Assembly: GCA_039805565.1 (NCBI GenBank)
Contig: JBDLTZ010000128.1
Span: forward strand, 1-62,086
Reading direction: 5' to 3'
DNA: 62,086 bases
DNA from: CALJIC01 sp039805565
GTDB taxonomy: Bacteria > Chloroflexota > Chloroflexia > Chloroflexales > Roseiflexaceae
Shown here: positions 51,127 through 59,765 of the stretch, in pieces
Layout: each line of letters begins with the position of its first letter
Position numbering within the stretch: position 1 is the stretch's first letter
The notes under the pieces: model-generated
Databases searched by the model: none
What the model was told of the DNA's origin: nothing
What the model saw: the letters and a program-made list of their open reading frames with translations, nothing else
Position numbers and translations under genes: made by a program

Positions 51127-52077
51127 ATGCGCCTGCCCAGCTCGCTCCTCGCCCGCCGCGTCGCCGTGGCCGCCCTGATCGGGCTGGCCGCCGGGGTGCT
51201 CTGCGCCCGCTACCAGCTCCAGTTCGGCCGCGGCGCCGGCGACCTCGGCTGGGCCACGCGGCTGTTCGTGGACCTGGTGGACGGGGTGGACCCCTACGGC
51301 TACTCGACCAGCCTCACGCCGATGTCCTACCCGCTCACGGCCGGGCTGGCGACCGCGCCGCTGGCCTACCTGCCGCCCGAGGTCGCCGCCGGGGTCTTCT
51401 TCGGGCTCTCGTCGGCGCTGATGGCGCTGGGGCTCACCCGTGATGGCGCCTGGTGGCGGCTGCTCACCTTCGCCGCGCTGCCCTACTGGGCCGCCATGAC
51501 CACTGTGCAGTGGGCGCCGCTGCTGCTCGGGGTGGCCCTCATCCCGGCGCTGCTGCCGCTGACCCTCTGCAAGCCGCACGTCGGCCTGCCGATCGCCCTC
51601 ACCCGCCTCACCTGGCGGCGGGCGCTGGCCTGCGCGGCGTTCGGGCTCGGTAGCCTGCTGGTGATGCCGGACTGGCCGCTGCGCTTTCTCGGCCACCAGG
51701 CCGACCCGGGCCAGTACGTGCCGCCGCTGATCACGCTGCCGCTCGGCCCGCTGCTGCTGGTGCTGGTGGCCCGCTGGCGCGACGAGCGGGCGCGCTTCGT
51801 GCTGGCGCTCTCGGCGGTGCCGCAGCGGCTGTGGTACGACATCCTGCTGATCTTCCTGGCGGTGCGGACCCGCCGCCAGCTGCTGGCGCTGGTGGCCTGC
51901 TCGTGGCTGGCCTACATCGTGTGGTACTTCGCCCCCGAGACCATGCGCCACGTGTCGCTGGCGCTGATCTACCTGCCCGCGGCCGCCATGATCCTGCTCG
52001 ACTCCCCGCGCAGGGCTGATGGGGACCAAGGGGCTAGCGGCGGGGCTATGATGCCCGCGGTCGATCGGGTACAATAG
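51127..52077 (+). CDS. Polytopic membrane protein, GT87-like
   Basis: The 316-aa protein has about eight hydrophobic helices. After the first there is the loop L-V-D-G-V-D-P-Y-G-Y, which recalls the D-P-Y motif of GT87 (DUF2029) mannosyltransferases, and C-K-P-H-V-G-L-P-I-A later matches their K-P-x-x-G string. It is shorter than most GT87 proteins. Assigned as a probable polyprenyl-sugar-dependent transferase with modest certainty. Confidence 0.6.
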   Translation: MRLPSSLLARRVAVAALIGLAAGVLCARYQLQFGRGAGDLGWATRLFVDLVDGVDPYGYSTSLTPMSYPLTAGLATAPLAYLPPEVAAGVFFGLSSALMALGLTRDGAWWRLLTFAALPYWAAMTTVQWAPLLLGVALIPALLPLTLCKPHVGLPIALTRLTWRRALACAAFGLGSLLVMPDWPLRFLGHQADPGQYVPPLITLPLGPLLLVLVARWRDERARFVLALSAVPQRLWYDILLIFLAVRTRRQLLALVACSWLAYIVWYFAPETMRHVSLALIYLPAAAMILLDSPRRADGDQGASGGAMMPAVDRVQ

Positions 52078-52150
52078 CTGCGGCTGGCAGAGGCCCGCGC
52101 CGCGCGTAACGTTTTGGCGCTTGGCAGCGTTTCAATACGAGGAGGATATC

Positions 52151-53155
52151 GTGGAGATCGTGACCGCGCGCCCAACCGGCGCGCTGCGTCGCGCCGAGAG
52201 CGCGCCCCGGCTGCGCGTGTCGGTTGTGGTTCCGGTCTACAACGAGGAGGAGAGCATCCCCCAGCTGTATGAGCGGCTCACGGCCGAGCTGAGCGCCCTC
52301 GGCGTCGGCTATGAGATCATCGCCGTGGACGACGGCAGCCGCGACCGGAGCTACGAGCTGCTGCGCGAGCTGGCCGAGCGCGACCACCGGCTGCGGGTGG
52401 TGCGCTTCCGGCGCAACTTCGGCCAGACAGCCGCGTTCTCCGCCGGGTTCGACCGCGCGCTGGGCGAGGTGGTCGTGACGATCGACGCCGACCTGCAGAA
52501 CGACCCGGCCGACATCGGCGTGCTGCTGGCGAAGGTAGACGAGGGGTACGACGTGGTGAGCGGCTGGCGCGCGCGCCGCAAGGACCGCTTCCTGGACCGC
52601 AAGCTCCCGTCGATGCTCGCGAACCGCCTGATCTCGTGGGCCACCGGCGTCCGCCTGCACGACTACGGCTGCTCGCTCAAGGCCTACCGCCTTGAGGTGG
52701 TGCGCGGCATCCGGCTCTACGGCGAGCTGCACCGCTTCATCCCGGCGATCGCGAGCTGGCAGGGCGTGACGGTGGCCGAGCTGGCGGTGAACCACCGCGC
52801 GCGGCAGTTCGGCTCGTCGAAGTACGGCATCGGCCGGACGGTGCGCGTGCTGCTGGACCTGGTGACCGTGCGCTTCTTGCTGAGCTACGGCACCCGCCCG
52901 ATGCAGATCTTCGGCCTGCTCGGCCTGGTGTCCACGCTGCTCGGCGTGCTGGTGGGTGGCTACCTGACCTGGATCAAGCTCGCGTACGGCGCGGCGATCT
53001 CGGATCGGCCGCTGCTGCTGCTGGGGGTGCTGCTGATTGTGCTGGGCGTGCAGTTCGTGAGCCTGGGCCTGATCGGCGAGCTGATCGTGCGGACGTACTA
53101 CGAGACGCAGTCGAAGCCGATCTATGTGGTCCGCGAGGAGCTGAACGGGGCGTAA
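52151..53155 (+). CDS. Undecaprenyl-phosphate GT2 glycosyltransferase (ArnC/GtrB-like)
   Basis: The 334-aa protein has V-V-V-P-V-Y-N-E-E-E-S-I, V-D-D-G-S-R-D-R-S, N-F-G-Q-T-A-A-F-S-A-G-F-D, I-D-A-D-L-Q-N-D-P and two C-terminal membrane helices. This is the closest match here to ArnC-type polyprenyl-phosphate transferases. GTG 52151 is the start because GGAGG ends five bases before it. A TACAAT at 52070-52075 may be its -10. It is a second paralogue of the 31736 gene. Confidence 0.9.
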   Translation: MEIVTARPTGALRRAESAPRLRVSVVVPVYNEEESIPQLYERLTAELSALGVGYEIIAVDDGSRDRSYELLRELAERDHRLRVVRFRRNFGQTAAFSAGFDRALGEVVVTIDADLQNDPADIGVLLAKVDEGYDVVSGWRARRKDRFLDRKLPSMLANRLISWATGVRLHDYGCSLKAYRLEVVRGIRLYGELHRFIPAIASWQGVTVAELAVNHRARQFGSSKYGIGRTVRVLLDLVTVRFLLSYGTRPMQIFGLLGLVSTLLGVLVGGYLTWIKLAYGAAISDRPLLLLGVLLIVLGVQFVSLGLIGELIVRTYYETQSKPIYVVREELNGA

Positions 53156-53575
53156 GCCCCGCGCCCTCCGGCTACTCTCCGTAGCGGGCGACAGGGGTGG
53201 GCCACCACCCCTGCACCCCCGGCCGGGGCTCACAGGCCCGGACCTGCAATGGCCGAGATCGATGCCGACGGCGCATTGTCTCGGCGGGGGTGCGACAACT
53301 CAGGCAGCTCCTGGCGGGAGCCGTGCCGATCTCAGCGCACGCGTCTGTGCGCTTCGCGCGAAGCCACGCCGCCTCGCATCTCAACCCCGTTGTTACACGC
53401 CCAACCGTGCCCCATTGTATGCCCACGATGGCGCATATGAGGTGGCTGGTTTGCCTCTACCGTATTCGTGTGCTGGCGAACGGCACTGCTGGCCCCAGGC
53501 ACGAGCACGGACGGGGCTCTGAGAGAAGTGGAGCTGGGGAGGGCGCGGGCCTGCCCCGGCAGGGAGAGCGAAGCC
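53156..53575. other. Intergenic region with hairpin, no gene recognised
   Basis: This 420-bp gap has a 9-bp hairpin (CAGGGGTGG at 53192-53200, GCCA loop, complement to 53213) that may end the upstream transcript although no T run follows. It also has a palindrome GCTTCGCGCGAAGC at 53351-53364. Short open frames exist on both strands but none has a family motif or good ribosome site. It may be a degraded gene or insertion remnant. Confidence 0.5.
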
Positions 53576-54727
53576 ATGCGAATCATGATGCTCAACTACG
53601 AGTACCCCCCGATCGGCGGCGGCGCCAGCCCCGTCACGCGGGCACTCTCGGAGCACCTGGTCGCCGCGGGGCACGAGGTCGACGTCGTCACCATGCGCTA
53701 CCGCGGCCTGCCGAGCCTCGAATCCAGCGGCGGCCTGCGGGTCTTCCGCGTGCCCGCCGTGCGCCGCTCAGCCGTGCGCGCCGTGACCGCCGAGATGCTC
53801 AGCTATCTCGCCACCGCCCTGCCCGTCGCCCTGCACCTCACTGGCGCCCGCCGCTACGACGTGGTCCACTCACACTTTATCATGCCCACCGGCGCGCTCG
53901 CCCTGGCCCTCAAGCGCGCCCGCGGCCTGCCGGTGGTGATCACCGCCCACGGCTCCGACGTGCCCGGCTACAACCCGGACCGCTTCCAGCGCGGCCACCG
54001 GCTGCTCGCCCCGGCCTGGCGCGGCATCGCCCGCGCCGCCGACGCGATCGTCTCGCCCTCCCACTTCCTGCGCGGCATGATCCGCTCCGGCTGCGATGTG
54101 CCCGTGGAGGTGATCCCCTACGGCTACGACGCGCCCAGGCGCCGGCCAGAGCCCAAGCGCCGCCGCCTGCTGTTCGTCAGCCGGCTCTTCCCGCGCAAGG
54201 GCGCCCAGCACTTCCTCGAGGCGCTCGCCGGCCTCGACACGTCCGGCTGGGAGGTGACGGTGGCCGGCGACGGGCCGATGCTCGAGCCGTTGCGCCAGCA
54301 GGCGCGCGACCTGGGGCTCAGCGTGGACTTCCGCGGCTTCATTAAGGGCCAGGAGCTCGACGATCTCTACGCCTCGAGCGCGGTCTTCGTCTTCCCCTCG
54401 GCGCAGGACAACTTCCCGGTGGTGCTGCTCGAGGCCCTCAGCCACGGCTGCGCCGTGGTCACCAGCGACGTCACGGGCATGCCGGAGGTGGTCGGCGACG
54501 CGGGGCTGCTGGCTCCCCCCGGCGACGTGCCCGCCATCCGCGCGGCGATCAAGCGCCTGATGGACAACGAGGCCCTGCGCGAGGAGCTGGGCGAGCGCGC
54601 GCGGGCGCAGGTGGCCCGCTTCGGCTGGGACGGCATCCTGGCGCGCTATGTGGCCCTGTACAAGGATGTCTCCCAGCGCGGGTTCCCCGAGAGCGAGTGC
54701 GGCGTCCACACCCGCACGATACCCTGA
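53576..54727 (+). CDS. GT4 family glycosyltransferase
   Basis: The 383-aa protein starts M-R-I-M-M-L-N-Y-E-Y-P-P-I-G-G-G-A-S-P, then T-A-H-G-S-D-V-P-G-Y, V-I-P-Y-G-Y-D, F-V-S-R-L-F-P-R-K-G-A-Q and F-P-S-A-Q-D-N-F-P-V-V-L-L-E-A-L-S-H-G. This is a complete GT-B enzyme. The start is set by AGGGAGAG before ATG 53576; the open frame upstream has no motif. Nine bp separate it from the next GT4. Confidence 0.92.
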   Translation: MRIMMLNYEYPPIGGGASPVTRALSEHLVAAGHEVDVVTMRYRGLPSLESSGGLRVFRVPAVRRSAVRAVTAEMLSYLATALPVALHLTGARRYDVVHSHFIMPTGALALALKRARGLPVVITAHGSDVPGYNPDRFQRGHRLLAPAWRGIARAADAIVSPSHFLRGMIRSGCDVPVEVIPYGYDAPRRRPEPKRRRLLFVSRLFPRKGAQHFLEALAGLDTSGWEVTVAGDGPMLEPLRQQARDLGLSVDFRGFIKGQELDDLYASSAVFVFPSAQDNFPVVLLEALSHGCAVVTSDVTGMPEVVGDAGLLAPPGDVPAIRAAIKRLMDNEALREELGERARAQVARFGWDGILARYVALYKDVSQRGFPESECGVHTRTIP

Positions 54728-54736
54728 GGGCACCGC

Positions 54737-55858
54737 ATGCCGCGTGTCGTCCATATCATCGATCACATGGGGCTCGGCGGCGTGCAGACCTTCCTGCGCA
54801 CCATCCTGCCCCTGCTGCCCCGGCCGCGCTTTGAGCCGCTGGTGGTGAGCCTGCGCGGCCCCACCCCGCTCGCCGCAGACCTGGAGCGCGACGGCGTGCC
54901 GGTGATCTCGCTCGGGCTGCCGCGCACCAGCCCGCGCCAGCTCCCGGCGCTCACGGCCCAGCTGCGCGACCTGCGGCCCGACGTGGCCCACACCCACCTG
55001 ACTGTGGGCAAGCTGCTGGGGCGCATGGCCGCCATCCGCGCCGGCGTGCCGCGCATCCTGCTGGACGACCAGCTCTCTGTCGGGCAGGATGTGTACAGCC
55101 TGCCGCCGCCGGTGGTGCTGGCTTACCGCCTGCTCGAGCCGCTGCTGGCGCCGCGTACCGCGCTCTACGTCAGCCCCTCGCGCATCGTGACCGAGGCCAG
55201 CCGCGCCGCCAAGCGCTGGCCGGCCGAGAAGTGCCGCGTGCTGCCGAACGCGATCGACTGCCGCGTCTTCGCGCCCGCCGCCTGCCGCCGGGAGCAGCGC
55301 CGCGCGCTCGGCCTCCCCGAGCGCGTCACCGTGGCGACCTTCGGGCGCATGGTGGCGCAGAAGCGCCTGGACGACGTGATCCGCGTGGCCGAGCGCGTTG
55401 TGCCGCGGGCGCCCGGCGTCCAGTTCCTGATCGCCGGCAGCGGCCCGCTCGAGGAGCAGCTGCGCGCCCAGATTGCGGCGTCCGGCCTGGGGGATCATGT
55501 GCGGCTGCTCGGCCTCCGGCGCGACACCGCGCAGATCCTGGCCGCCAGCGACATCTACCTGAGCGTCTCGGGCGGCGAGGCGCTTAGCGTGGCGATCCTC
55601 GAGGCGCTGGCCTCGGGCTGCGCCGTGGTGGCGACCAGCGCGGGCGGCACCGCCGAGCAGGTCACGCCCGAGGTGGGCGCGCTCGCCCCGGTGGGCGACG
55701 TGGACGCCCTGGCCGCTGGGGTGCTGCGGCTGCTGGAGGAGCCTGAGACGCTGCGCGCCCAGGGCAAGGCCGCGCGCGAGCGGGCCCTGCGCCACTACGA
55801 CGCGCCGATCATTGCCGCGCGCCTGGCCGCGCTCTACGACGAGCTGCTGGACTGCTGA
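54737..55858 (+). CDS. GT4 family glycosyltransferase
   Basis: The 373-aa protein begins V-V-H-I-I-D-H-M-G-L-G-G-V-Q-T-F-L, the Gly loop of GT4 enzymes acting on lipid-linked or polysaccharide acceptors. The C-domain has F-G-R-M-V-A-Q-K-R-L-D-D and Y-L-S-V-S-G-G-E-A-L-S-V-A-I-L-E-A-L-A-S-G. It precedes a pair of 35-bp direct repeats. Confidence 0.92.
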   Translation: MPRVVHIIDHMGLGGVQTFLRTILPLLPRPRFEPLVVSLRGPTPLAADLERDGVPVISLGLPRTSPRQLPALTAQLRDLRPDVAHTHLTVGKLLGRMAAIRAGVPRILLDDQLSVGQDVYSLPPPVVLAYRLLEPLLAPRTALYVSPSRIVTEASRAAKRWPAEKCRVLPNAIDCRVFAPAACRREQRRALGLPERVTVATFGRMVAQKRLDDVIRVAERVVPRAPGVQFLIAGSGPLEEQLRAQIAASGLGDHVRLLGLRRDTAQILAASDIYLSVSGGEALSVAILEALASGCAVVATSAGGTAEQVTPEVGALAPVGDVDALAAGVLRLLEEPETLRAQGKAARERALRHYDAPIIAARLAALYDELLDC

Positions 55859-55893
55859 GGCGCGCTCGCGGGAAGCGGGGGTTTGGGGGCGCA
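55859..55893. repeat. 35-bp direct repeat, copy 1
   Basis: Identical over 35 bp to 55928-55962. The unit starts GGCGCGCTCGCGGG and ends in GTTTGGGGGCGCA. It directly follows the stop codon of the GT4 gene. Confidence 0.95.
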
Positions 55894-55927
55894 ACCCCAG
55901 GAGCTCCCGAGAACATGTCTTCGAGAG

Positions 55928-55962
55928 GGCGCGCTCGCGGGAAGCGGGGGTTTGGGGGCGCA
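55928..55962. repeat. 35-bp direct repeat, copy 2
   Basis: Second identical copy, 69 bp after the first. Here the unit continues into GGGGGC-GCA-GCCCCC, a 6-bp hairpin followed by an A-rich run, so the pair may be terminators or parts of a small mobile element that inserted twice or duplicated in place. Confidence 0.95.
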
Positions 55963-56025
55963 GCCCCCGAGAAAAAACCCTTTCCAAAACCATTCATCCG
56001 AATAGACTCGCTCTACGAGGGACAT

Positions 56026-56730
56026 ATGCCCTTCTACGACTTCTGGCGCGATAAGTCGGTGACGCCGATCGGGCGCCGCTGGGCGCGCCAAGCCGCCGAG
56101 TTCACTCTGGACCGTGCCGCGGAGCACACCGTGCCGCTGCGCACGGTGGTCGAGATCGGCCCCGGCCGCGGCGTCCTGACCGAGGCCGCCCAGCGCCGCG
56201 GGCTCTGCTACACCGCGCTGGACGCCAACCACGGGCTGCTGCGCGAGCTCGGCGCCGAGCGCACAGTCCACGCCGTGGCGCCGCACCTGCCCTTCCGGGA
56301 CGGCGTGGCCGACGCGGTGGTGGCCTCCCACGTGCTGGAGCACATGCCCGGGATCGCCGAGGCCACCGGGCTGGTGGCCGAGATGGCGCGCATCGTCCGG
56401 CCCGGCGGCACGCTGGTGGTGACGACGCCGGACCTGCTGTGGTATGGCGGCTACTTCTGGGACTGCGACTACAGCCACAACTTCCCCACCTCGGCGCGGC
56501 GGCTCCAGCAGTTGTTCCTCGACCAGGGGCTCGAGGTGGCGCGGCTGGAGTACGTCTATAATCACCTCACCGGCGTTGCGGGGGCGCTGGCCGGGCACGC
56601 CGCGCGGCTGGTGCCCTACGGCCCGCCGGACGTATCGCCCAGCTCGCCGCTGTACCTCGAGCCGGTCTACAAAGCGCGCCTCTCCTTCGCGCGCTGCGTG
56701 CTGATCATCGGGCGGAGGCCGGCGCTGTGA
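56026..56730 (+). CDS. Class I SAM-dependent methyltransferase
   Basis: The 234-aa protein has V-V-E-I-G-P-G-R-G-V-L-T, A-L-D-A-N-H, V-A-S-H-V-L-E-H-M-P and I-V-R-P-G-G-T-L-V-V-T-T-P. I start at ATG 56026, preceded by GAGG; an upstream in-frame ATG at 55915 would place part of the 35-bp repeat inside the protein and is unlikely. Confidence 0.88.
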   Translation: MPFYDFWRDKSVTPIGRRWARQAAEFTLDRAAEHTVPLRTVVEIGPGRGVLTEAAQRRGLCYTALDANHGLLRELGAERTVHAVAPHLPFRDGVADAVVASHVLEHMPGIAEATGLVAEMARIVRPGGTLVVTTPDLLWYGGYFWDCDYSHNFPTSARRLQQLFLDQGLEVARLEYVYNHLTGVAGALAGHAARLVPYGPPDVSPSSPLYLEPVYKARLSFARCVLIIGRRPAL

Positions 56731-56742
56731 GAGGGCCTGCCG

Positions 56743-57726
56743 ATGGCTGTTGAGCGAGCAGAGGTACCGGCCCAGCCCGAGGAGCAGCCCGCCGCCCCGC
56801 CCGCGGTCGCTCGGCCGTCGCCGCGGGGGCGCGCGCTCGCCCTGCGCGTGCTGCGCGCCGCCGTCTCGCTGTTGCTGGTGGCCTGGCTGCTGCGCGAGGT
56901 GAGCTGGCAGGAGGTGCTGCGCTCGCTCGCGGGTATGTCGCTGCCGATCGTCGCCGTGGGGGCGTCGGTCTACTACCTCGGCGTGCTGCTGAGCTGCTGG
57001 AAGTGGCAGATCACCCTGCGCCTGGAGGGGATCGCCCTGCCGCTGCGGCGGCTGCTCGGCTGGTATATGATCGGCGCGTTTGCCGGCAACTTCCTGCCCA
57101 CCGACATCGGCGGCGACCTGGGGCGCGGCATCTACGCCGGGCGCCACACCGGCCGCCCGCTCGCCGTCGCGCGCTCGATCCTGGTCGAGCGGCTGACGGG
57201 GCTGGCGGTGATGGCTCTGCTGGCGCTGGTGGGCCTGGCCGTGATGCTCGGCCAGCCCTGGCCGGCGCTGGTGGGCCTGGCCGGGCTGGTGGGCGCGGCG
57301 CTGCTCGGCCCGCGCCTGGCGGCGCCGCTGCTGCGCCGCGCCCCGAGGCGGGTGCGCGCCCTGGCCGAGGACCTGGCGGGCGTGGTCGCGGCCTACCGCC
57401 AGCAGCCCGACGCCGTCGCCCAGATCTGGGCGCTCTCGCTGGCCTTCCAGCTGCTGGCCTGCTTCGGGCCGTGGCTCAACCTGCGCGCGGTGGGCGCCGA
57501 GCTGCCGGTGCTCCCCGTGGTGCTCGTGTCGGCGATGGCCGGCGTGCTCGGCGTGCTGCCGATCGCGATCAACGGCTGGGGCGTGCGCGAGTCGGTATTC
57601 GTGACGCTGCTGGCCCCGCTCGGCGCCGCGCCGGGCGACATCCTGGCGGGGGTGCTGCTCGGGCGGGCGCTGGTGCTGGCGCTCTCGCTCGTTGGGGCCG
57701 CCCCGCTGCTCCTGGAGCGCAAATGA
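56743..57726 (+). CDS. Flippase-like membrane protein, UPF0104/LPG-synthase TM family
   Basis: The 327-aa protein has about eight helices after a Pro-rich N-terminus. The strings F-A-G-N-F-L-P-T-D-I-G-G-D-L-G-R, S-I-L-V-E-R-L-T-G and I-N-G-W-G-V-R-E-S are the marks of the AglD/MprF-like transmembrane domain family. Members sit in lipid-glycan pathways and are proposed flippases or transferases. The next gene overlaps by ATGA. Confidence 0.88.
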   Translation: MAVERAEVPAQPEEQPAAPPAVARPSPRGRALALRVLRAAVSLLLVAWLLREVSWQEVLRSLAGMSLPIVAVGASVYYLGVLLSCWKWQITLRLEGIALPLRRLLGWYMIGAFAGNFLPTDIGGDLGRGIYAGRHTGRPLAVARSILVERLTGLAVMALLALVGLAVMLGQPWPALVGLAGLVGAALLGPRLAAPLLRRAPRRVRALAEDLAGVVAAYRQQPDAVAQIWALSLAFQLLACFGPWLNLRAVGAELPVLPVVLVSAMAGVLGVLPIAINGWGVRESVFVTLLAPLGAAPGDILAGVLLGRALVLALSLVGAAPLLLERK

Positions 57727-59717
57727 CCCCTCGCCCAAGCCGCGCCCTGCCGCGCGACCCGATCCTCTGGCTGGCGGTCTTCGCGGCCTTCGCCCTGCTC
57801 GGTGGCCTGAGCCTGATGCGCTACGCCGGGTTCAACGCCGGCATGTACGACCTGGGCAACATGGCGCAGTCGATCTGGAGCGCCACCCAGGGCATGCCGC
57901 TGCTCTACAGCCGCCCCGAGGGGATCAGCCTCTCGCGCCTCGCCGGGCACGTCGAGCTCGGGTACCTGCTCCTCGCGCCGGCCTACGCGCTCTGGCCCGA
58001 CCCGCGGCTGCTGCTCGTGGCGCAGGCGGCGCTCTTCGCTCTGGGCGCCCTGCCGGTCTACCGCATCGCCGTGCGGCGCACCGAGAGCCTGTTCGCTGCC
58101 CGCTGCCTGGCGCTGATCTATCTGCTCTACCCCGCCGCGCAGACCGCCGTGCTGTTCGACTTCCACGCCGACACGGTGGTGGCGCCGCTGCTGCTGTTTG
58201 CGCTCGACGCGCTGGACCGCAGGGCGTGGCGCACGTTCATCCTGCTGGCCGCGCTGGCGGTGAGCTTCAAGTTCTACATCGCTGGGGCGGTGGCCGGAAT
58301 CGGTGCGGTGCTCTACCTGCGCGGCCAGCGGCGCGCGGGGCTGGCGGTGGCCGGGGTGGCGGTGGTCTATGGGCTGCTGGCCTACGCGGTGGTGCGGCCG
58401 ATCTTCGCCCCACACCTGAGCGGCGGCGAGGTGGCGCGCGGCTATCTGAGCTACTACTTCAGCGCCTCCGACCAGATCGCGGCCACGGCCGGCGACCGGC
58501 TGCTGAACGTGGTGGTGGTCTTCGGCCCGGCGCTGCTGGTGGCCTGGCGCGGCTGGCGCTGGCTCCTCCCGGCGCTCCCGGTGGCCGCCGCGGCGCTGAT
58601 CTCCACCGGCCCCGGCGGCGCCTACGACTACCGCTACCACCACTACGCCACCGTGGTGCCCTTCATCATCATGGCGGCGATCGAGGGCACGGCGCGCATG
58701 AAGGCCGCCGACGAGCAGCGCCGCAGCGAGCGGGCCCGGCAGCGCGTGGCGGGCACCCCGCGCTCGCGCCAGGGCGCGGTGCGGGTCGGGCGGCCCTGGC
58801 GCGGCGACCTCGGGCTGACGGTGGCGGTGGTGGCGATCTTCAGCGCGCTGCTGGTGAACACGCCGCTCAACCCGCTCTTCTGGCTGTCGGTGCCCGGCTA
58901 CGGCCTCGACCCCTCGGTGTACGGCGCGACCGAGCGCGACGCGCTGAAGGAGCAGTTCCTCGCCGAGCGCGTCCCGCCACGCGCGCCCCTGGCGACCTCC
59001 ACCTTCCTGGCGCCGCGCCTCACCAGCCGCGAGCGCCTCTACCTGGTGCGCTACCCGGACGAGCCGCGCGCCGAGCGTCTCCCGCCGCTGCTGCCGCAGG
59101 TGGATCTGGCCATCCCTGATGCGCTGTTCGACCACTACGTGGCGCTGGACGGCGGCGCCTACGGCGGCGGGCTAGACTACGACCGCGACGCGATCGGGGT
59201 GCTGCTGCGTGACCCGGCCTTCGCGCTCACCGGCATGCGCGACGGTCTGCTGCTGTTCGAGCGGGGCGCGGCCGAGAGGACGCTGGCGAACGAGGTGCGG
59301 CGGCTACCCGACGACGGGGCGTCAGCTCTGGCCCGGTTCGGCGCGGAGGTGGAGCTGGTGCGCGCCACGGTGGAGCAGGTGGGGCCGGGGCGGCTGCGGG
59401 CATCCTTCACCTGGCGTCTAGCACGGGCGTTCGATACGGGCATGCGGTATGTGGCGGTGGGCAGGCTGGAGGGAGTGGAGCAGGCCCGCTTCGCCCACCT
59501 CCCAACGTACGCGCTGGCCCCTGCGTGGGAGTGGCAGTCTGGCGAGCTGGTCGAGGAGACCTTCGAGGTTGAGCTGCCGCCGGGCGTGGCTCCTGGAACG
59601 TACGTCTGGCGGCTCGGGTGGTACGATGTAGCCCACCCGGCCGCCATGTTCACCGACAGCCGCAGCCTGCTGCCCGGGAGCGAGGAGCTACCCGTGGCCG
59701 AGGTAAGCGTGCGGTAA
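57723..59717 (+). CDS. DUF2079 polytopic membrane protein
   Basis: The 664-aa protein has about ten helices. N-A-G-M-Y-D-L-G-N-M-A-Q-S-I-W, G-H-V-E-L-G-Y-L-L-L-A-P-A-Y and L-F-D-F-H-A-D-T-V-V match DUF2079, a GT-C-like family of unknown substrate. The last 230 residues form an extracytoplasmic domain with a beta-rich end. It overlaps the flippase-like gene and is the last gene of the cluster. Confidence 0.85.
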   Translation: MTPRPSRALPRDPILWLAVFAAFALLGGLSLMRYAGFNAGMYDLGNMAQSIWSATQGMPLLYSRPEGISLSRLAGHVELGYLLLAPAYALWPDPRLLLVAQAALFALGALPVYRIAVRRTESLFAARCLALIYLLYPAAQTAVLFDFHADTVVAPLLLFALDALDRRAWRTFILLAALAVSFKFYIAGAVAGIGAVLYLRGQRRAGLAVAGVAVVYGLLAYAVVRPIFAPHLSGGEVARGYLSYYFSASDQIAATAGDRLLNVVVVFGPALLVAWRGWRWLLPALPVAAAALISTGPGGAYDYRYHHYATVVPFIIMAAIEGTARMKAADEQRRSERARQRVAGTPRSRQGAVRVGRPWRGDLGLTVAVVAIFSALLVNTPLNPLFWLSVPGYGLDPSVYGATERDALKEQFLAERVPPRAPLATSTFLAPRLTSRERLYLVRYPDEPRAERLPPLLPQVDLAIPDALFDHYVALDGGAYGGGLDYDRDAIGVLLRDPAFALTGMRDGLLLFERGAAERTLANEVRRLPDDGASALARFGAEVELVRATVEQVGPGRLRASFTWRLARAFDTGMRYVAVGRLEGVEQARFAHLPTYALAPAWEWQSGELVEETFEVELPPGVAPGTYVWRLGWYDVAHPAAMFTDSRSLLPGSEELPVAEVSVR

Positions 59718-59733
59718 CCAGCGCAGCAGAGGC

Positions 59734-59756
59734 TTGGAGGGGCCTAGCCCCTCCAA
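59734..59756. terminator. Hairpin between convergent genes
   Basis: A perfect 10-bp stem TTGGAGGGGC with CTA loop lies between the DUF2079 stop (59717) and the stop of the oxidoreductase on the other strand (59766). It has no T run, but its placement fits a bidirectional terminator. Confidence 0.7.
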
Positions 59757-59765
59757 AGATACATC

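Noticed and set aside
49603..52074. 823-codon open frame on the minus strand
   Set aside because: It covers two well-supported plus-strand genes and has only low-complexity His/Arg/Gln-rich sequence.
53197..54345. 382-codon plus-strand frame over the GT4 gene start
   Set aside because: The GT4 frame has all family motifs; this one is Arg/Pro-rich without motif.
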